A stretch of 64,000 bases of DNA from Streptomyces sp. B1I3 (GTDB lineage: Bacteria > Actinomycetota > Actinomycetes > Streptomycetales > Streptomycetaceae): the NCBI RefSeq assembly GCF_030816615.1, contig NZ_JAUSYD010000001.1:3804501-3868500 (forward strand), given 5' to 3'. The notes beneath the pieces are model-generated. The model ran no database searches, had not been told where the DNA came from, and worked only from the letters and a program-made list of their open reading frames with translations. Shown piece after piece: positions 10,589-19,471 of this stretch. The stretch's first letter is position 1. Each line of letters opens with the position of its first letter. The position numbers were made by a program, and so were the translations under genes.

Positions 10589-12505
10589 TCAGACCAGGCG
10601 CACGGGCTTGTCCGCGCGGACGCCCACCGAGGAGAGCCAGATCCGCAACGGCTCCGCGTCACCGTCCTCGACGAGGCTGAGGACCGGACCGCTCAGATCC
10701 GACCTGCGGCCCCCGTCCACCAGCAGCGCGGGGCCGTCCAGCCAGTCCAGCCCCGGCGCCGCCCCCGCCGTGTCGACGGCGGCGCAGCAGACCATCGCCA
10801 CGACGTGGTCGGCGAGCAGCTCCGTGCCCGTGCGGGGCGGCTGGAGCGGGAAGACGGGGAGCGGGGCGGAACCCCAGGCGTCCAGGGGATCGGTGGCCGC
10901 ACCCGCCTGTTTACCGTCCGGCTGCGCGCTGCGCGGCTGGTTTCTGCCCGGCTGCGCGCTGTCCGGCTGTGTACCGCCCCACTGCGTGGTGCCTGGTTGT
11001 GTGGTGCTCGGCTGCATGCCGTCGGTCCGGTCGTCGTTCGCCCGGTTGCCGTTCGCCCGGTTGCCGTCCGTCCGGTTGCCGTCCGTCCGGCTGCCGTCCG
11101 TCCGGCTGTCCGAGGCTCCGGGGTGCGGCCGGGGGGCCGGGTCCGCCTCGTCACGGGCCACGGCGGCGCCGATCGCGGCCGCCAGCTCCTCGCTGCTCGC
11201 GCCGGGCCCGGTGAGGTGGTCGATGACGCGGGCCAGCGTGGGCATCGCGGAGCCGTCCACCGCCGCTGCGCCTGACACTCCGACGGGGACGCTCGTCGCC
11301 ACCCCCATGGCGTCGAGCACGTGATGGAGGCGGGCGGCCTCGGTACGCCACTTGAGGTCGACGACCTCTTCCGGATACTGCTGCCAGTCGACCGGGGACC
11401 AGCCGGGGCCGGGAACCGCCGGGCCGCCGTGGAAGAGCCGCGCGGCCAGCAGGGAGGCCGCCTCGTCGGCCGCGCCCGGCTCCTCGATGAGATCGCAGGC
11501 CGGCCGCTCCCCCAGCCGCGAGGTGAAACCCTCGGCCAGCCGGTCCCGCCGGGAGAGCTCCGTCAGCGCGGAGACGACTCCGGCGTCGAGCCGGGAGGGC
11601 CAGCGGCCCATCCGCCACGCGGGGAGGGCGACACGGGTCAGCAGCCGGTCCCAGCCCGCGTAGGCGAGGCCCACCTGCTCCTGCGCGGCGATCCGGAGCC
11701 CGTAATCCACTTCCTGCGCGCGCACCGAGGCGGCGGCGGCGACGCAGCGCTCCATCTCGGCCGCGTGACCGCGGCAGCCGCGCAGCAGCAGCCGGGCGAT
11801 CCACCCCACGAAAGCCGCGGGGATCCGGCGCACGGACCGCCCTCCGGACGCGGACGCGTCGGCGACCGCGGCGTCAAGACCGCGTACGAAACGGCGGGCC
11901 GCGGCTATGTCGGGGTGGGCCGAGGGGCCGGTGCCCGCGACGACCGGGGCGAGCACCGCGCGCAGCTCGGCGACCCGCATCCACCACAGGAACGGGGAGC
12001 CGATGACCAGGACGGGCGCGGAACGCGCACGGCGGCCGTGCCGGTCGCCGCCCAGCCCTTCGGCCAGATCCTTGACGTGCGGCCGGGCCGCCGGGTGTGT
12101 GCGGTCCTCAAGCCAGCTGTCGCAGTCCGGGGTCAGCGCCACGGCCGACGGCGCCGGCACGTCGAGCCGGTCGGCCAGGTCCCGGACGAGCCGGTAGAGA
12201 TCAGGGGCCGCCTCCTCGGTGAGCGGCACCGTGGGGCTGACCGCGGGCCTCGCCCGCGCCACCGCGACGGCCACGCCCACGGCGAGCAGCAGCACGACGG
12301 CAGCGCACGCCGTCACCGCCCAGCGGGCAGCGTCCCACCCCGCGCCGCTGACACGCCCCTGGGCGTAGGCGACGAGCAGCACGACGGCCGCGGCCGCGGG
12401 CAGGATGGCCACGGCCGCCGCCCTGCTGCGGATGCGCAGCAGAGCCACGGCCCGGGCACGCGCTGCGTGCGCACCGAGCTCCTCAACCGAACCGGTACCG
12501 GACAC
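10589..12505 (-). CDS. Membrane protein resembling an M48 peptidase without the zinc motif
   Basis: 638-aa protein of unknown function. Residues about 30-85 form two membrane helices (AVAILPAAAAVVLLVAY and AVVLLLAVGVAVAVARA). The following region (PDLYRLVRDLADRLDVPAPSAVALTP, later VLVIGSPFLWW) has the layout of an M48 metallopeptidase, but where a HExxH helix is expected it reads AELRAVLAPVVAG, so no zinc site is visible. A second M48-like helix (RAQEVDYGLRIAAQEQ) also lacks the ligand Glu context. Residues ~465-535 are low-complexity repeats. I therefore read it as a probable catalytically dead relative; the family link is inference. Confidence 0.6.
   Translation of the reverse strand: MSGTGSVEELGAHAARARAVALLRIRSRAAAVAILPAAAAVVLLVAYAQGRVSGAGWDAARWAVTACAAVVLLLAVGVAVAVARARPAVSPTVPLTEEAAPDLYRLVRDLADRLDVPAPSAVALTPDCDSWLEDRTHPAARPHVKDLAEGLGGDRHGRRARSAPVLVIGSPFLWWMRVAELRAVLAPVVAGTGPSAHPDIAAARRFVRGLDAAVADASASGGRSVRRIPAAFVGWIARLLLRGCRGHAAEMERCVAAAASVRAQEVDYGLRIAAQEQVGLAYAGWDRLLTRVALPAWRMGRWPSRLDAGVVSALTELSRRDRLAEGFTSRLGERPACDLIEEPGAADEAASLLAARLFHGGPAVPGPGWSPVDWQQYPEEVVDLKWRTEAARLHHVLDAMGVATSVPVGVSGAAAVDGSAMPTLARVIDHLTGPGASSEELAAAIGAAVARDEADPAPRPHPGASDSRTDGSRTDGNRTDGNRANGNRANDDRTDGMQPSTTQPGTTQWGGTQPDSAQPGRNQPRSAQPDGKQAGAATDPLDAWGSAPLPVFPLQPPRTGTELLADHVVAMVCCAAVDTAGAAPGLDWLDGPALLVDGGRRSDLSGPVLSLVEDGDAEPLRIWLSSVGVRADKPVRLV
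11028..11120. repeat. Six 15-bp in-frame tandem repeats
   Basis: Degenerate 15-bp repeats encode RTDGS/RTDGN/RANGN-type pentapeptides (read on the minus strand) inside the preceding gene. They are followed by a QP/TQ-rich stretch. The unit is a multiple of three, so copy-number changes would not break the frame. Confidence 0.75.
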
Positions 12506-12905
12506 GGCTGGACGTCACCCCCTCTGCCCCCGCGACGGTGTTGGTCACTCCCCCACTGTGGCACCCGCCACCGACAGCGCAATGCCGGTGGGCCAAGTGC
12601 CGGAAAGCTTGCGCCGCACCCTAGTTGGGCCCTGGGCGGGCGTCATCCGGATGGCAGAGTCGTCACCCGATGGAATGGCTTTGGGCAAAGCTGCTGACGC
12701 GCGGGGGTGCAGGCGTCCGGTGATACGGCGGACAGGGTTCACGGCGGGCGTCAGGCCCTGCCGCAGCCGGTACGGTGCCGGCGATCACGGCAGACCGAGG
12801 AGCACGTACCACCCTGCCGCGAGCCGGATCGCACACGAGCGACGGCCCACCGCGAGCCGGCTCGTACACAGCACACACGACGCCCGGGCCGGGCGTCGAC
12901 GTGAC
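12506..12905. other. Intergenic region with no gene seen
   Basis: About 400 bases between the start of the membrane protein gene and the purD terminator. Short open frames on both strands have no ribosome sites or recognisable products. It should contain the promoter of the leftward membrane protein. Confidence 0.5.
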
Positions 12906-12938
12906 TGTGCCCGGCGCCTCCGGGGAGGGCCGGGCACA
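12906..12938 (-). terminator. Terminator downstream of purD
   Basis: TGTGCCCGGC and GCCGGGCACA form a perfect 10-bp stem with a 13-base loop, 28 bases past the purD stop. No T-run follows, as is common in streptomycetes. Confidence 0.65.
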
Positions 12939-12965
12939 GGAACACCGGAATCCGGCCGCGAGGGC

Positions 12966-14219
12966 TCAGGCTTCCTCGGCGGCCTTGCGGGCGATGTCCG
13001 TACGGTGCTGGGAGCCGTCGAGCCGGATCCGCCCGACCGCCGTGTAGGCCCGCTCCCGGGCCTGTGCGAGATCCTTGCCGGTCGCGGTGACGGAGAGGAC
13101 ACGACCGCCTGCGCTGACGACCCTGTCACCGTCCTGCCGGGTCCCCGCGTGCAGGACGAACGCGTGCGGCGCGTCCTGCGCGACCACGTCCGCGAGACCC
13201 TCGATCGGGTCACCCGTGCGGGGCGTATCGGGGTAGTTGTGCGAGGCCACGACAACCGTGACAGCGGCGTCGTCGCGCCAGTGCAGCGGGGGGAGCACGT
13301 CCAGGGTGCCGTTGGCGGAGGCGAGCAGGACACCGGCCAGCGGGGTCTGCAGCCGGGCCAGGACCACCTGCGTCTCCGGATCGCCGAAGCGGGCGTTGAA
13401 CTCGATGACCCGTACGCCGCGCGAGGTGATCGCCAGACCCGCGTACAGCAGCCCGGAGAACGGCGTGCCACGGCGTCGGAGCTCGTCGACCGTCGGCTGG
13501 AGGACGGTCCGCATGACCTCGTCGACCAGCTTCGGGTCGGCCCACGGGAGCGGTGAGTACGCCCCCATGCCGCCGGTGTTCGGGCCCTCGTCGCCGTCCA
13601 GGGCACGCTTGAAGTCCTGGGCCGGCTGGAGCGGCACCACCGTGGTGCCGTCGGTGATCGCGAAGAGGCTCACCTCGGGGCCGTCGAGGAACTCCTCGAT
13701 GACGACCCGGTCGCAGGCCAGCGCATGGGCGCGGGCTGCCTCGACGTCGTCGGTGACGACGACGCCCTTACCGGCCGCGAGACCGTCGTCCTTGACGACG
13801 TAGGGGGCGCCGAAGGCGTCGAGTGCCTCGTCGATCCCGGCGGGTGTGGTGCAGACGTAGCTGCGGGCGGTCGGGACGCCCGCTCCGGCCATGATGTCCT
13901 TGGCGAACGCCTTGGACCCCTCCAGCTGGGCCGCCTCGCGTGACGGGCCGAAGCAGGGGATGCCGGCTGTGCGCACGGCGTCGGCGACGCCCGCGACAAG
14001 CGGTGCCTCCGGGCCGACGACCACCAGCTCGGCGCCCAGCTCGCTGGCGAGGCGCGCGACGGCGTCGCCGTCGAGCGCGTCGACCGGGTGCAGTTCGGCC
14101 ACCTCTGCGATTCCGGCGTTGCCGGGGGCGCAGTACAGAGCGGTGACATCGGGGTCGAGGGAGAGAGAGCGGCACAGGGCGTGTTCGCGGGCGCCGCCGC
14201 CGATGACGAGGACCTTCAC
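12966..14219 (-). CDS. purD: Phosphoribosylamine-glycine ligase (GAR synthetase)
   Basis: ATP-grasp ligase joining phosphoribosylamine and glycine, the second step of purine synthesis; 417 aa. It starts VKVLVIGGGAREHAL, the nucleotide-binding start of PurD, continues with GPEAPLVAGVADAVR and KDDGLAAGKGV (ATP-grasp), GPNTGGMGAYSP, and VIEFNARFGDPETQ carrying the metal-binding Glu/Asn. The GTG at 14219 matches the family N-terminus exactly; upstream in-frame sequence is unrelated. Together with purC and purLQS this places three purine loci within 14 kb. Confidence 0.97.
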   Translation of the reverse strand: MKVLVIGGGAREHALCRSLSLDPDVTALYCAPGNAGIAEVAELHPVDALDGDAVARLASELGAELVVVGPEAPLVAGVADAVRTAGIPCFGPSREAAQLEGSKAFAKDIMAGAGVPTARSYVCTTPAGIDEALDAFGAPYVVKDDGLAAGKGVVVTDDVEAARAHALACDRVVIEEFLDGPEVSLFAITDGTTVVPLQPAQDFKRALDGDEGPNTGGMGAYSPLPWADPKLVDEVMRTVLQPTVDELRRRGTPFSGLLYAGLAITSRGVRVIEFNARFGDPETQVVLARLQTPLAGVLLASANGTLDVLPPLHWRDDAAVTVVVASHNYPDTPRTGDPIEGLADVVAQDAPHAFVLHAGTRQDGDRVVSAGGRVLSVTATGKDLAQARERAYTAVGRIRLDGSQHRTDIARKAAEEA

Positions 14220-14365
14220 GGGATGCAGCCTAGCCGCCGGGGGCCGCCGGCCCTGACGGGCTCCGCTCCGTGGACAGGGCGGGCGCCGCGGCGCGGACGG
14301 GAGGGGCGCCACCGCGTGGAGGGGTGGGGCGCCACCGAGTGGACAGGGCGGGAGCCGACACCGCC

Positions 14366-16660
14366 CTACTCGTTGCTGAACTCCTCGACCACCGTGGCCC
14401 CCAGCTCACGGACGATCAGGTCGTGACCGGAGAGCGCGGAGTCCACCAGGTCGGGGTCGTCCGCCTCCGCGGTGTCGTCCTCGGGCGCGACAGACCGCGG
14501 CGGCTCGGGGGCGGACCTGTCGTATCCCCCCGAACGGTCGTGGACCTGCTGACCGGACCGCCCCGGCTGCTGTGAGGGGGGCTGCTGGGCCGGTGACGGC
14601 TGCTGCTGGGCGGGGGTGGGCCGGGACGGTTCGTACGGCGCGGCCTGCGGCGCGGAGGGGGGCTGGTACGGAGCGGCTGCCGGAGGGCGGCCCCCTCCTC
14701 CGCCGCCACCGGTCTGCGGGGCGAGACCGCCGCCGCCCGACGGATCGACGACCGCGTCGACCCGCCAGGTGGCGTTGAACTGCTCGGCCAGGGCCTGCTT
14801 GAGCACCTCTTCGCTGCCACTGCTGGAGAAGGTGTCCCGGGCTCCGGCGTTGAGGAAGCCGAGCTGCAGCGTGGTGCCGTCGAAGCCGGTGACCTGGGCG
14901 TTCTGGCTCAGAAGGATCCAGGTGAACCGGCGGCGGTTCTTCACTGCCTCCAGGATGTCCGGCCACATGGCGCGGACCTGGGCGGCACCCTGTGCCAGGT
15001 CCTGTCCTCCCGCCGCGGGCGTCTGCGCGACGGGAGGGGCAGGCATCTGGGCCGGGGCGGGCGTGGCTGCCTGCGGAGGCGGTGTCCGGCCCGGCGCGGA
15101 GGCGGTCGGCCATCCACCGGGCCGGCGAGTGGTCTCCGAGCCGTTCGCGCCGCCGCCCGGCCCTGCCGCTGCGGGCCAGGCCCCGGGCCGCGGACCGGCG
15201 GCCGGATCCGCGGCCGTCGGCTGCTGGACCGGTGCCTGCGGGGCGTGTGCCTGCGGGGCCGGTGCCTGCCGGACCGGTTCCGCTTCGACGTGGGGCTGCT
15301 GGGCCGGCGCCGCGGCAGCCGGTGCCTCGGGGGCGGGAGCCAGGTCCCGTGGCACACCGACGGGGGCGCCCCCGGGCGCCTCGCCCCGCGCGGCCGCACG
15401 CGCTGCGGCAGGCCCGCCACCGGGCAGCCCGTCACCGGGCGCGTGGCCCTCCGGCCCCGGTACGTAACCCATGGCGGGGCCGGCCCCTGCGGCGGCGAAG
15501 GACGCCCCGCGCTCCAGGCGGTCCAGCCGGGCCTGCAGCGAACGCTCGTCGTCGAAGGCGGCGGGCAGCAGCACCCGGGCGCAGATCAGCTCCACCTGGA
15601 GCCGCGGCGAGGTCGCCCCGCGCATCTCCGTGAGTCCCTCGTTGACCAGGTCGGCGGCCCGGCTCAGCTCCGCGGCGCCGAAGACGGCCGCCTGTGCCTG
15701 CATCCGCTCGACCACGTCGGCGGGGGCATCGATGAGCCCCTTCTCCCCGGCGTCCGGGACCGCGGCCAGGATCACCAGGTCGCGCAGCCGCTCCAACAGG
15801 TCGGCGACGAAGCGCCGGGGGTCGTTCCCGCCCTCGACCACCCGGTCCACGACCTCGAAGGCCGCCGCCCCGTCGCCCGCCGCGAAGGCGTCCACGATGG
15901 AGTCGAGCAGGGAGCCGTCCGTGTATCCGAGGAGCGAGGTCGCCATGGCGTACGTCACACCGTCGTCACCCGCACCGGCCAGCAGCTGGTCCATGACGGA
16001 CATCGAGTCACGCACGGATCCGGCACCCGCACGCACGACGAGCGGCAGCACACCGTCCTCGACGAAGCTGTTCTCCTTGCCGCACACCTCCGCGAGGTAA
16101 CCCCTGAGCGTCCCGGGCGGAACCAGGCGGAAGGGGTAGTGGTGCGTACGCGACCGGATCGTCCCGATGACCTTCTCGGGTTCCGTGGTCGCGAAGATGA
16201 ACTTGAGATGCTCCGGAGGCTCCTCGACCACCTTCAGCAGGGCGTTGAACCCGGCCGGGGTGACCATGTGCGCCTCGTCGATGATGTAGATCTTGTACCG
16301 GCTCGACGCAGGACCGAAGAAGGCCTTTTCCCGCAGGTCACGAGCGTCGTCCACGCCACCGTGGGAGGCGGCGTCGATCTCGATGACGTCGATCGAACCC
16401 GGTCCGTTCCGCGCGAGGTCCTGGCAGGACTGGCACTCCCCGCACGGTGTGGGCGTCGGGCCCTGCTCGCAGTTCAGGCAGCGGGCCAGGATGCGCGCGC
16501 TGGTCGTCTTCCCGCAGCCACGCGGCCCGCTGAACAGGTACGCGTGATTGACCCGGTTGTTCCTCAGGGCCTGCTGCAACGGGTCAGTGACATGCTCCTG
16601 ACCGATGACCTCGGCGAAGGACTCGGGGCGATAGCGGCGGTACAGCGCAAGGGACGACAC
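14366..16660 (-). CDS. dnaX: DNA polymerase III subunits gamma/tau
   Basis: Clamp-loader ATPase, 764 aa. It begins VSSLALYRRYRPESFAEVIG. Walker A is GPRGCGKT (45-52), four zinc Cys at 64, 73, 76 and 79, Walker B IYIIDEAHMV, and the SRC-like sensor region ATTEPEKVIGTIRSR. Residues ~395-600 and 650-730 are Ala/Pro/Gln-rich linkers typical of actinobacterial tau. The C-terminus is acidic. The GTG at 16660 gives the conserved N-terminus; the longer frame runs into the SRP RNA region. I saw no slippery A-run that would produce gamma by frameshift. Confidence 0.96.
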   Translation of the reverse strand: MSSLALYRRYRPESFAEVIGQEHVTDPLQQALRNNRVNHAYLFSGPRGCGKTTSARILARCLNCEQGPTPTPCGECQSCQDLARNGPGSIDVIEIDAASHGGVDDARDLREKAFFGPASSRYKIYIIDEAHMVTPAGFNALLKVVEEPPEHLKFIFATTEPEKVIGTIRSRTHHYPFRLVPPGTLRGYLAEVCGKENSFVEDGVLPLVVRAGAGSVRDSMSVMDQLLAGAGDDGVTYAMATSLLGYTDGSLLDSIVDAFAAGDGAAAFEVVDRVVEGGNDPRRFVADLLERLRDLVILAAVPDAGEKGLIDAPADVVERMQAQAAVFGAAELSRAADLVNEGLTEMRGATSPRLQVELICARVLLPAAFDDERSLQARLDRLERGASFAAAGAGPAMGYVPGPEGHAPGDGLPGGGPAAARAAARGEAPGGAPVGVPRDLAPAPEAPAAAAPAQQPHVEAEPVRQAPAPQAHAPQAPVQQPTAADPAAGPRPGAWPAAAGPGGGANGSETTRRPGGWPTASAPGRTPPPQAATPAPAQMPAPPVAQTPAAGGQDLAQGAAQVRAMWPDILEAVKNRRRFTWILLSQNAQVTGFDGTTLQLGFLNAGARDTFSSSGSEEVLKQALAEQFNATWRVDAVVDPSGGGGLAPQTGGGGGGGRPPAAAPYQPPSAPQAAPYEPSRPTPAQQQPSPAQQPPSQQPGRSGQQVHDRSGGYDRSAPEPPRSVAPEDDTAEADDPDLVDSALSGHDLIVRELGATVVEEFSNE

Positions 16661-16746
16661 ATCTACGAGGTTATCGGGGCGGACCGACAACCGGACCCGC
16701 TGCGCATGTGACGCCGGGCGGGACACCGCACCCCGGACACGCAAGG

Positions 16747-16832
16747 GCCCCCCACGCACCCGCCAGAGCCGACCTACCCTTGCTGCCTTCCGGCCCTGGG
16801 GGAGTTCAGTCAGATAGCGCCACGTGAGGGGC
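16747..16832 (-). ncRNA. ffs: Signal recognition particle RNA (4.5S-type)
   Basis: The minus strand contains the conserved SRP apical sequence GGCCGGAAGGCAGCAAGGG with its GNAR-type loop. Flanking segments GCCCCTCACG and CGTGGGGGGC pair over 10 bp (one G-U) to close the long hairpin. It sits just upstream of dnaX on the same strand, the usual actinobacterial position. Exact mature ends are not determined. Confidence 0.92.
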
Positions 16833-16967
16833 TGACGCCCACCTTAACCGATCCCTGCCCCCCGCCGTCCACCCGCTCCCCGCCGAAGCCGGCCCGGGGA
16901 GCACTCCGGAACGATCTCCGGGGAACGTGTTCGCGAGCACCCTCCAACGTCTTGTATTGTTTGCGGC

Positions 16968-17055
16968 GGAGGATTCGCCTAGTGGCCTAGGGCGCACGCT
17001 TGGAAAGCGTGTTGGGGGCAACCCCTCACGAGTTCGAATCTCGTATCCTCCGCCA
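16968..17055 (+). tRNA. tRNA-Ser (anticodon GGA), island integration site
   Basis: Acceptor GGAGGAT/ATCCTCC, anticodon stem CGCTTGGAAAGCG with GGA, long variable arm TGTTGGGGGCAACCCCTC, T-arm GAGTTCGAATCTC, discriminator G and an encoded CCA at 17053-17055. Its 3' 53 bases (17000-17052) recur exactly at four downstream positions. It is the only complete copy and therefore the functional gene, its 3' end having been restored by element integration. Confidence 0.97.
17000..17052 (+). repeat. att core copy 1 (inside tRNA-Ser), left end of element E1
   Basis: 53-bp core from TTGGAAAGCG to ATCCTCCG. Identity to copies at 21078, 36661 and 41306 continues about 31 bases past the tRNA (CCATTGCTCTCACCGGGCAA and on through CGTCGAAGG). 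Confidence 0.93.
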
Positions 17056-17073
17056 TTGCTCTCACCGGGCAAT

Positions 17074-17115
17074 ACGTCGAAGGCCCCCGCTGCTTGCAGT
17101 GGGGGCCTTCGACGT
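17074..17115 (+). terminator. tRNA-Ser terminator
   Basis: ACGTCGAAGGCCCCC and GGGGGCCTTCGACGT pair perfectly around a partly paired 12-base centre. Similar hairpins with the same outer arms follow att copies 2 and 4, as if the terminator travels with the elements. Confidence 0.8.
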
Positions 17116-17118
17116 TGA

Positions 17119-17140
17119 GGGTTGCAGTTTGGGTTGCAGT
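17119..17140 (+). repeat. Paired arm-type repeat, left end of E1
   Basis: GGGTTGCAGTTTGGGTTGCA: two 8-bp direct repeats starting 12 bp apart, 67 bases after the att core. A near-identical pair lies before att copy 2, at the other end of E1. Probable integrase or excisionase binding site (inference). Confidence 0.6.
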
Positions 17141-17412
17141 CGTCACAGTCACCGCCGATCCGACGCCTGCTGCACGCACTGCGGAGATGATCCCCGCGCT
17201 AGCCACCAGCGGCTGCCATCACCTGCTACCGCCCCATGTCGCGCCGAGAGGCACCACCCGTGGACTCTGGCGCCATCTGTCCGACCGCTCCACGGATGTG
17301 AGGCGCTCAGTCACCCCACGAGACGGTGCGGCGCCGAGTAGCATCATCTGACCGATATGACGGGTCATCAAGCACATCAGGGCCATAGGCGTGAAAGGTG
17401 GCAGTCGAGCCC

Positions 17413-18336
17413 GTGTCCATGAAGCCAATCAGTCCGGCCGCGTACGGTGCGCTGGAGGCCGCCCTCAAGCACATTTTCTGGTACAAGAACGACCTGGAGG
17501 GCTTCATCCGCCGGTGGGCGAAGGGCCACCCGGAGCTGGTCGCCGGGATCAACTTCTCCGGGTACAAGTGGCAGACGGCCGAGGACTTCGTGGATCGTCT
17601 CCATGCAGATGAGTCGCGCTATACGGAGCTTGCCCTACGGCTCATGGTCGAAGTCTCAGAGATGACCAGTTTTCCCAAGCTGCGGCGACTGCCGGACGCC
17701 GACGCGCTCATAGCCGAGGCGCGGGAAGCCGTTTTCGAGCTGAAGAAGTGCATCGACCGCCACCGCGGCCTGATCGCTGATGATGCCAAGTTCGCCAACG
17801 ACCTCGCGGCTCACCAAGCGGTCACGGACAGCCGGCGCAGCTTCTCCGAGCGGCTGAGCGAGCTGAAGGGCGAGTTCCTGCGCCTCGAGGCGGAACCTAA
17901 CCGCCAGAAGGCTGGACGCGAGTTCGAGCCCTTCCTCAACCAGCTCTTCCGCCTGTTCGACCTGGACCCAAGGCTGTCCTACAACCTGCCCTACGAGCAG
18001 ATCGATGGATCCATCACATACGACACTGACGTCTACGTCGTAGAAGCGAAGTGGCTCAAGGAACCAGTCGAAGTCCACTACCTCGGTAGCTTCGTCGAGA
18101 AGGTGCGGCACAAGACGACGAACACGCTCGGGCTGTATATCAGCGTCCGTGGCTTCACCAAAGGTGCCAAGGCGCGCTACGCCGACGGGACCTGCTTCAT
18201 CACGATGGAAGGCGTCGACCTCTTCCTTGTGCTCGATGGCCACATCACGCTCGACGAGCTCCTCAGCCGCAAGAAGCGGCATGCCAACGACACCGGAAGC
18301 TGCTACTTCCCTGCGTCACTGATCCTGAACGAATAG
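17413..18336 (+). CDS. PD-(D/E)XK nuclease, probable stand-alone defence protein
   Basis: 307-aa protein with an all-helical N-terminal ~165 residues of unknown family and a C-terminal restriction-endonuclease-like domain. REFEPFLNQLFRLFDLDP (169-186) is the Mrr-type entry helix, EQIDG (195-199) carries the acidic residue and EAKW (211-214) the ExK catalytic pair, followed by LGLYISVRGFTKGA. GTG 17413 lies about 10 bases after AAAGGTGG; an ATG at 17419 is also possible. Its codon use is less GC-biased than neighbours, consistent with transfer. It is the first cargo gene of E1 and has no methyltransferase partner, so modified or foreign DNA is the likely target. Confidence 0.72.
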   Translation: MSMKPISPAAYGALEAALKHIFWYKNDLEGFIRRWAKGHPELVAGINFSGYKWQTAEDFVDRLHADESRYTELALRLMVEVSEMTSFPKLRRLPDADALIAEAREAVFELKKCIDRHRGLIADDAKFANDLAAHQAVTDSRRSFSERLSELKGEFLRLEAEPNRQKAGREFEPFLNQLFRLFDLDPRLSYNLPYEQIDGSITYDTDVYVVEAKWLKEPVEVHYLGSFVEKVRHKTTNTLGLYISVRGFTKGAKARYADGTCFITMEGVDLFLVLDGHITLDELLSRKKRHANDTGSCYFPASLILNE

Positions 18337-18457
18337 CCAGTGCACGAGAGATCGACGACGAGTAGATGGCTGCGTCAGTGGGTGACGTGAAACCCACGCG
18401 TGGGGGAGACCTTGGGGCTCCCCCACGGCCTCCCCTCACACTTGATGTCTCTCGCCG

Positions 18458-19165
18458 CTACCGATACCTACCGGCAGGCGGCTCCTCCGGTAGTGGCCAG
18501 AGCAGGCCGCCAATCTTGTCGGCGGTGTCCGTGAGTACCCGGTTGGTGAGGTGCTGGTAGCGGCGACGCATCCGGGCGGACTTGCCGGGCTCCCAGCCCA
18601 TGATCGCGTCAACGACCGTGTCGGGAACGCCAAGGATCAGCAGGACGGTCGCGGCCGTGTGGCGGGCGTCGTGGAGGCGGCCCGCGCGCAGACCGGCCGC
18701 CTTGAGGAGGTCCTTCCACTCGTGGTGGTCGGTGTTCGGGTTGAGGGGCTCGCCGGTCGTGGAGGCGAAGACGTACCCCTTCTCCGTCCAGAGGCCGCCG
18801 GCCAGTCGGCGGTCTCGCTCCTGCGCACGTCGGTGCTGAAGCAGAAGCTGCACCAAGGGCTCGGGAATGCCGATGGGTCGACGTCCGGCGCGAGACTTGG
18901 TGTCCTTCGTCTCACGGCGGATGTTGACCTTCTGAGGGCAGTAACCGGGCTTGCGCCCGCAGCGGTTGCCGCAGCCGTGCTCGTACCGGGGCCCTAGCCG
19001 GTTGCGGTGGACCGTCATGACCCGAAGTTCGAAGTCCATGTCTGTCCACTTGAGACCGAGGACCTCACCCTGACGCAGCCCCAGGGCAAGAGATACGACC
19101 CAGCGCGCCGGGTGCCGAGTCTTGTTGGCCAGGTCCAGAAGCTTGTTCCGGCCCATCCGGCACGC
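18458..19165 (-). pseudogene. Tyrosine recombinase (integrase) of E1, N-terminus lost
   Basis: Catalytic domain of a phage-type integrase. The first catalytic Arg is in LGLRQGEVLGLKW, HxxR is HDARHTAATVLLILGV, and the nucleophile Tyr is in RRRYQHLT. A CGNRCGRKPGYCP insertion and DTKSRAGRRPIGIPEPL are typical of Streptomyces integrases at tRNA genes. The arm-binding and core-binding N-terminal halves are missing: homology stops near 19165 (MGRNKLLDLANKTRHP), where a lantibiotic-dehydratase fragment abuts. It is probably inactive. Confidence 0.85.
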
Positions 19166-19471
19166 GGCGCCGGGCGGCCGGCCGGTGGAGAGCTGCACGA
19201 GATGGAAGCTGCGGTGCTTCTCGCCGACAGCGACGTCCTGCTGCGCCCCGGAGGTCCGCTGGAACCCGTCGCCGAGTGGGTCGCCGCGTTTCACAGCGTC
19301 GGCCTAGCCCTCGCCGATGGCGTCCAAGACGGAACACTCAACCGCGGGCTGCGACAGGTGCTCAGCTACCACGTGATCTTCCACTGGAACCGACTCAGTT
19401 TGTCCATGCGAGGGCAGAGCATCCTCGCCTGGGCCGCCAAGGCAGCGATCCTGCACCGCGACGGGCAATAA
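19166..19471 (+). pseudogene. Lantibiotic dehydratase / thiopeptide-type C-terminal domain fragment
   Basis: The plus strand encodes EMEAAVLLADSDVLLRPGG... and ends HVIFHWNRLSLSMRGQSIL then AWAAKAAILHRDGQ-stop. The FHWNRL-x-L-x(4)QSILA pattern resembles the end of the Lant_dehydr_C / thiopeptide bacteriocin biosynthesis domain. Only the last ~100 residues remain and no start or ribosome site belongs to it. It directly replaces the 5' part of the E1 integrase. Confidence 0.6.

Noticed and set aside
14220-14365. Repeats GTGGACAGGGCGGG between purD and dnaX as a possible CRISPR-like array
   Set aside because: Only two or three degenerate short copies, no regular spacers, no cas genes in the window.
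14366-16660. Programmed frameshift producing gamma in dnaX
   Set aside because: No A-rich slippery heptamer with a downstream hairpin was seen in the high-GC linker.
15245-16711. 488-codon plus-strand open frame opposite dnaX
   Set aside because: Shadow frame of dnaX without a ribosome site or family motifs.
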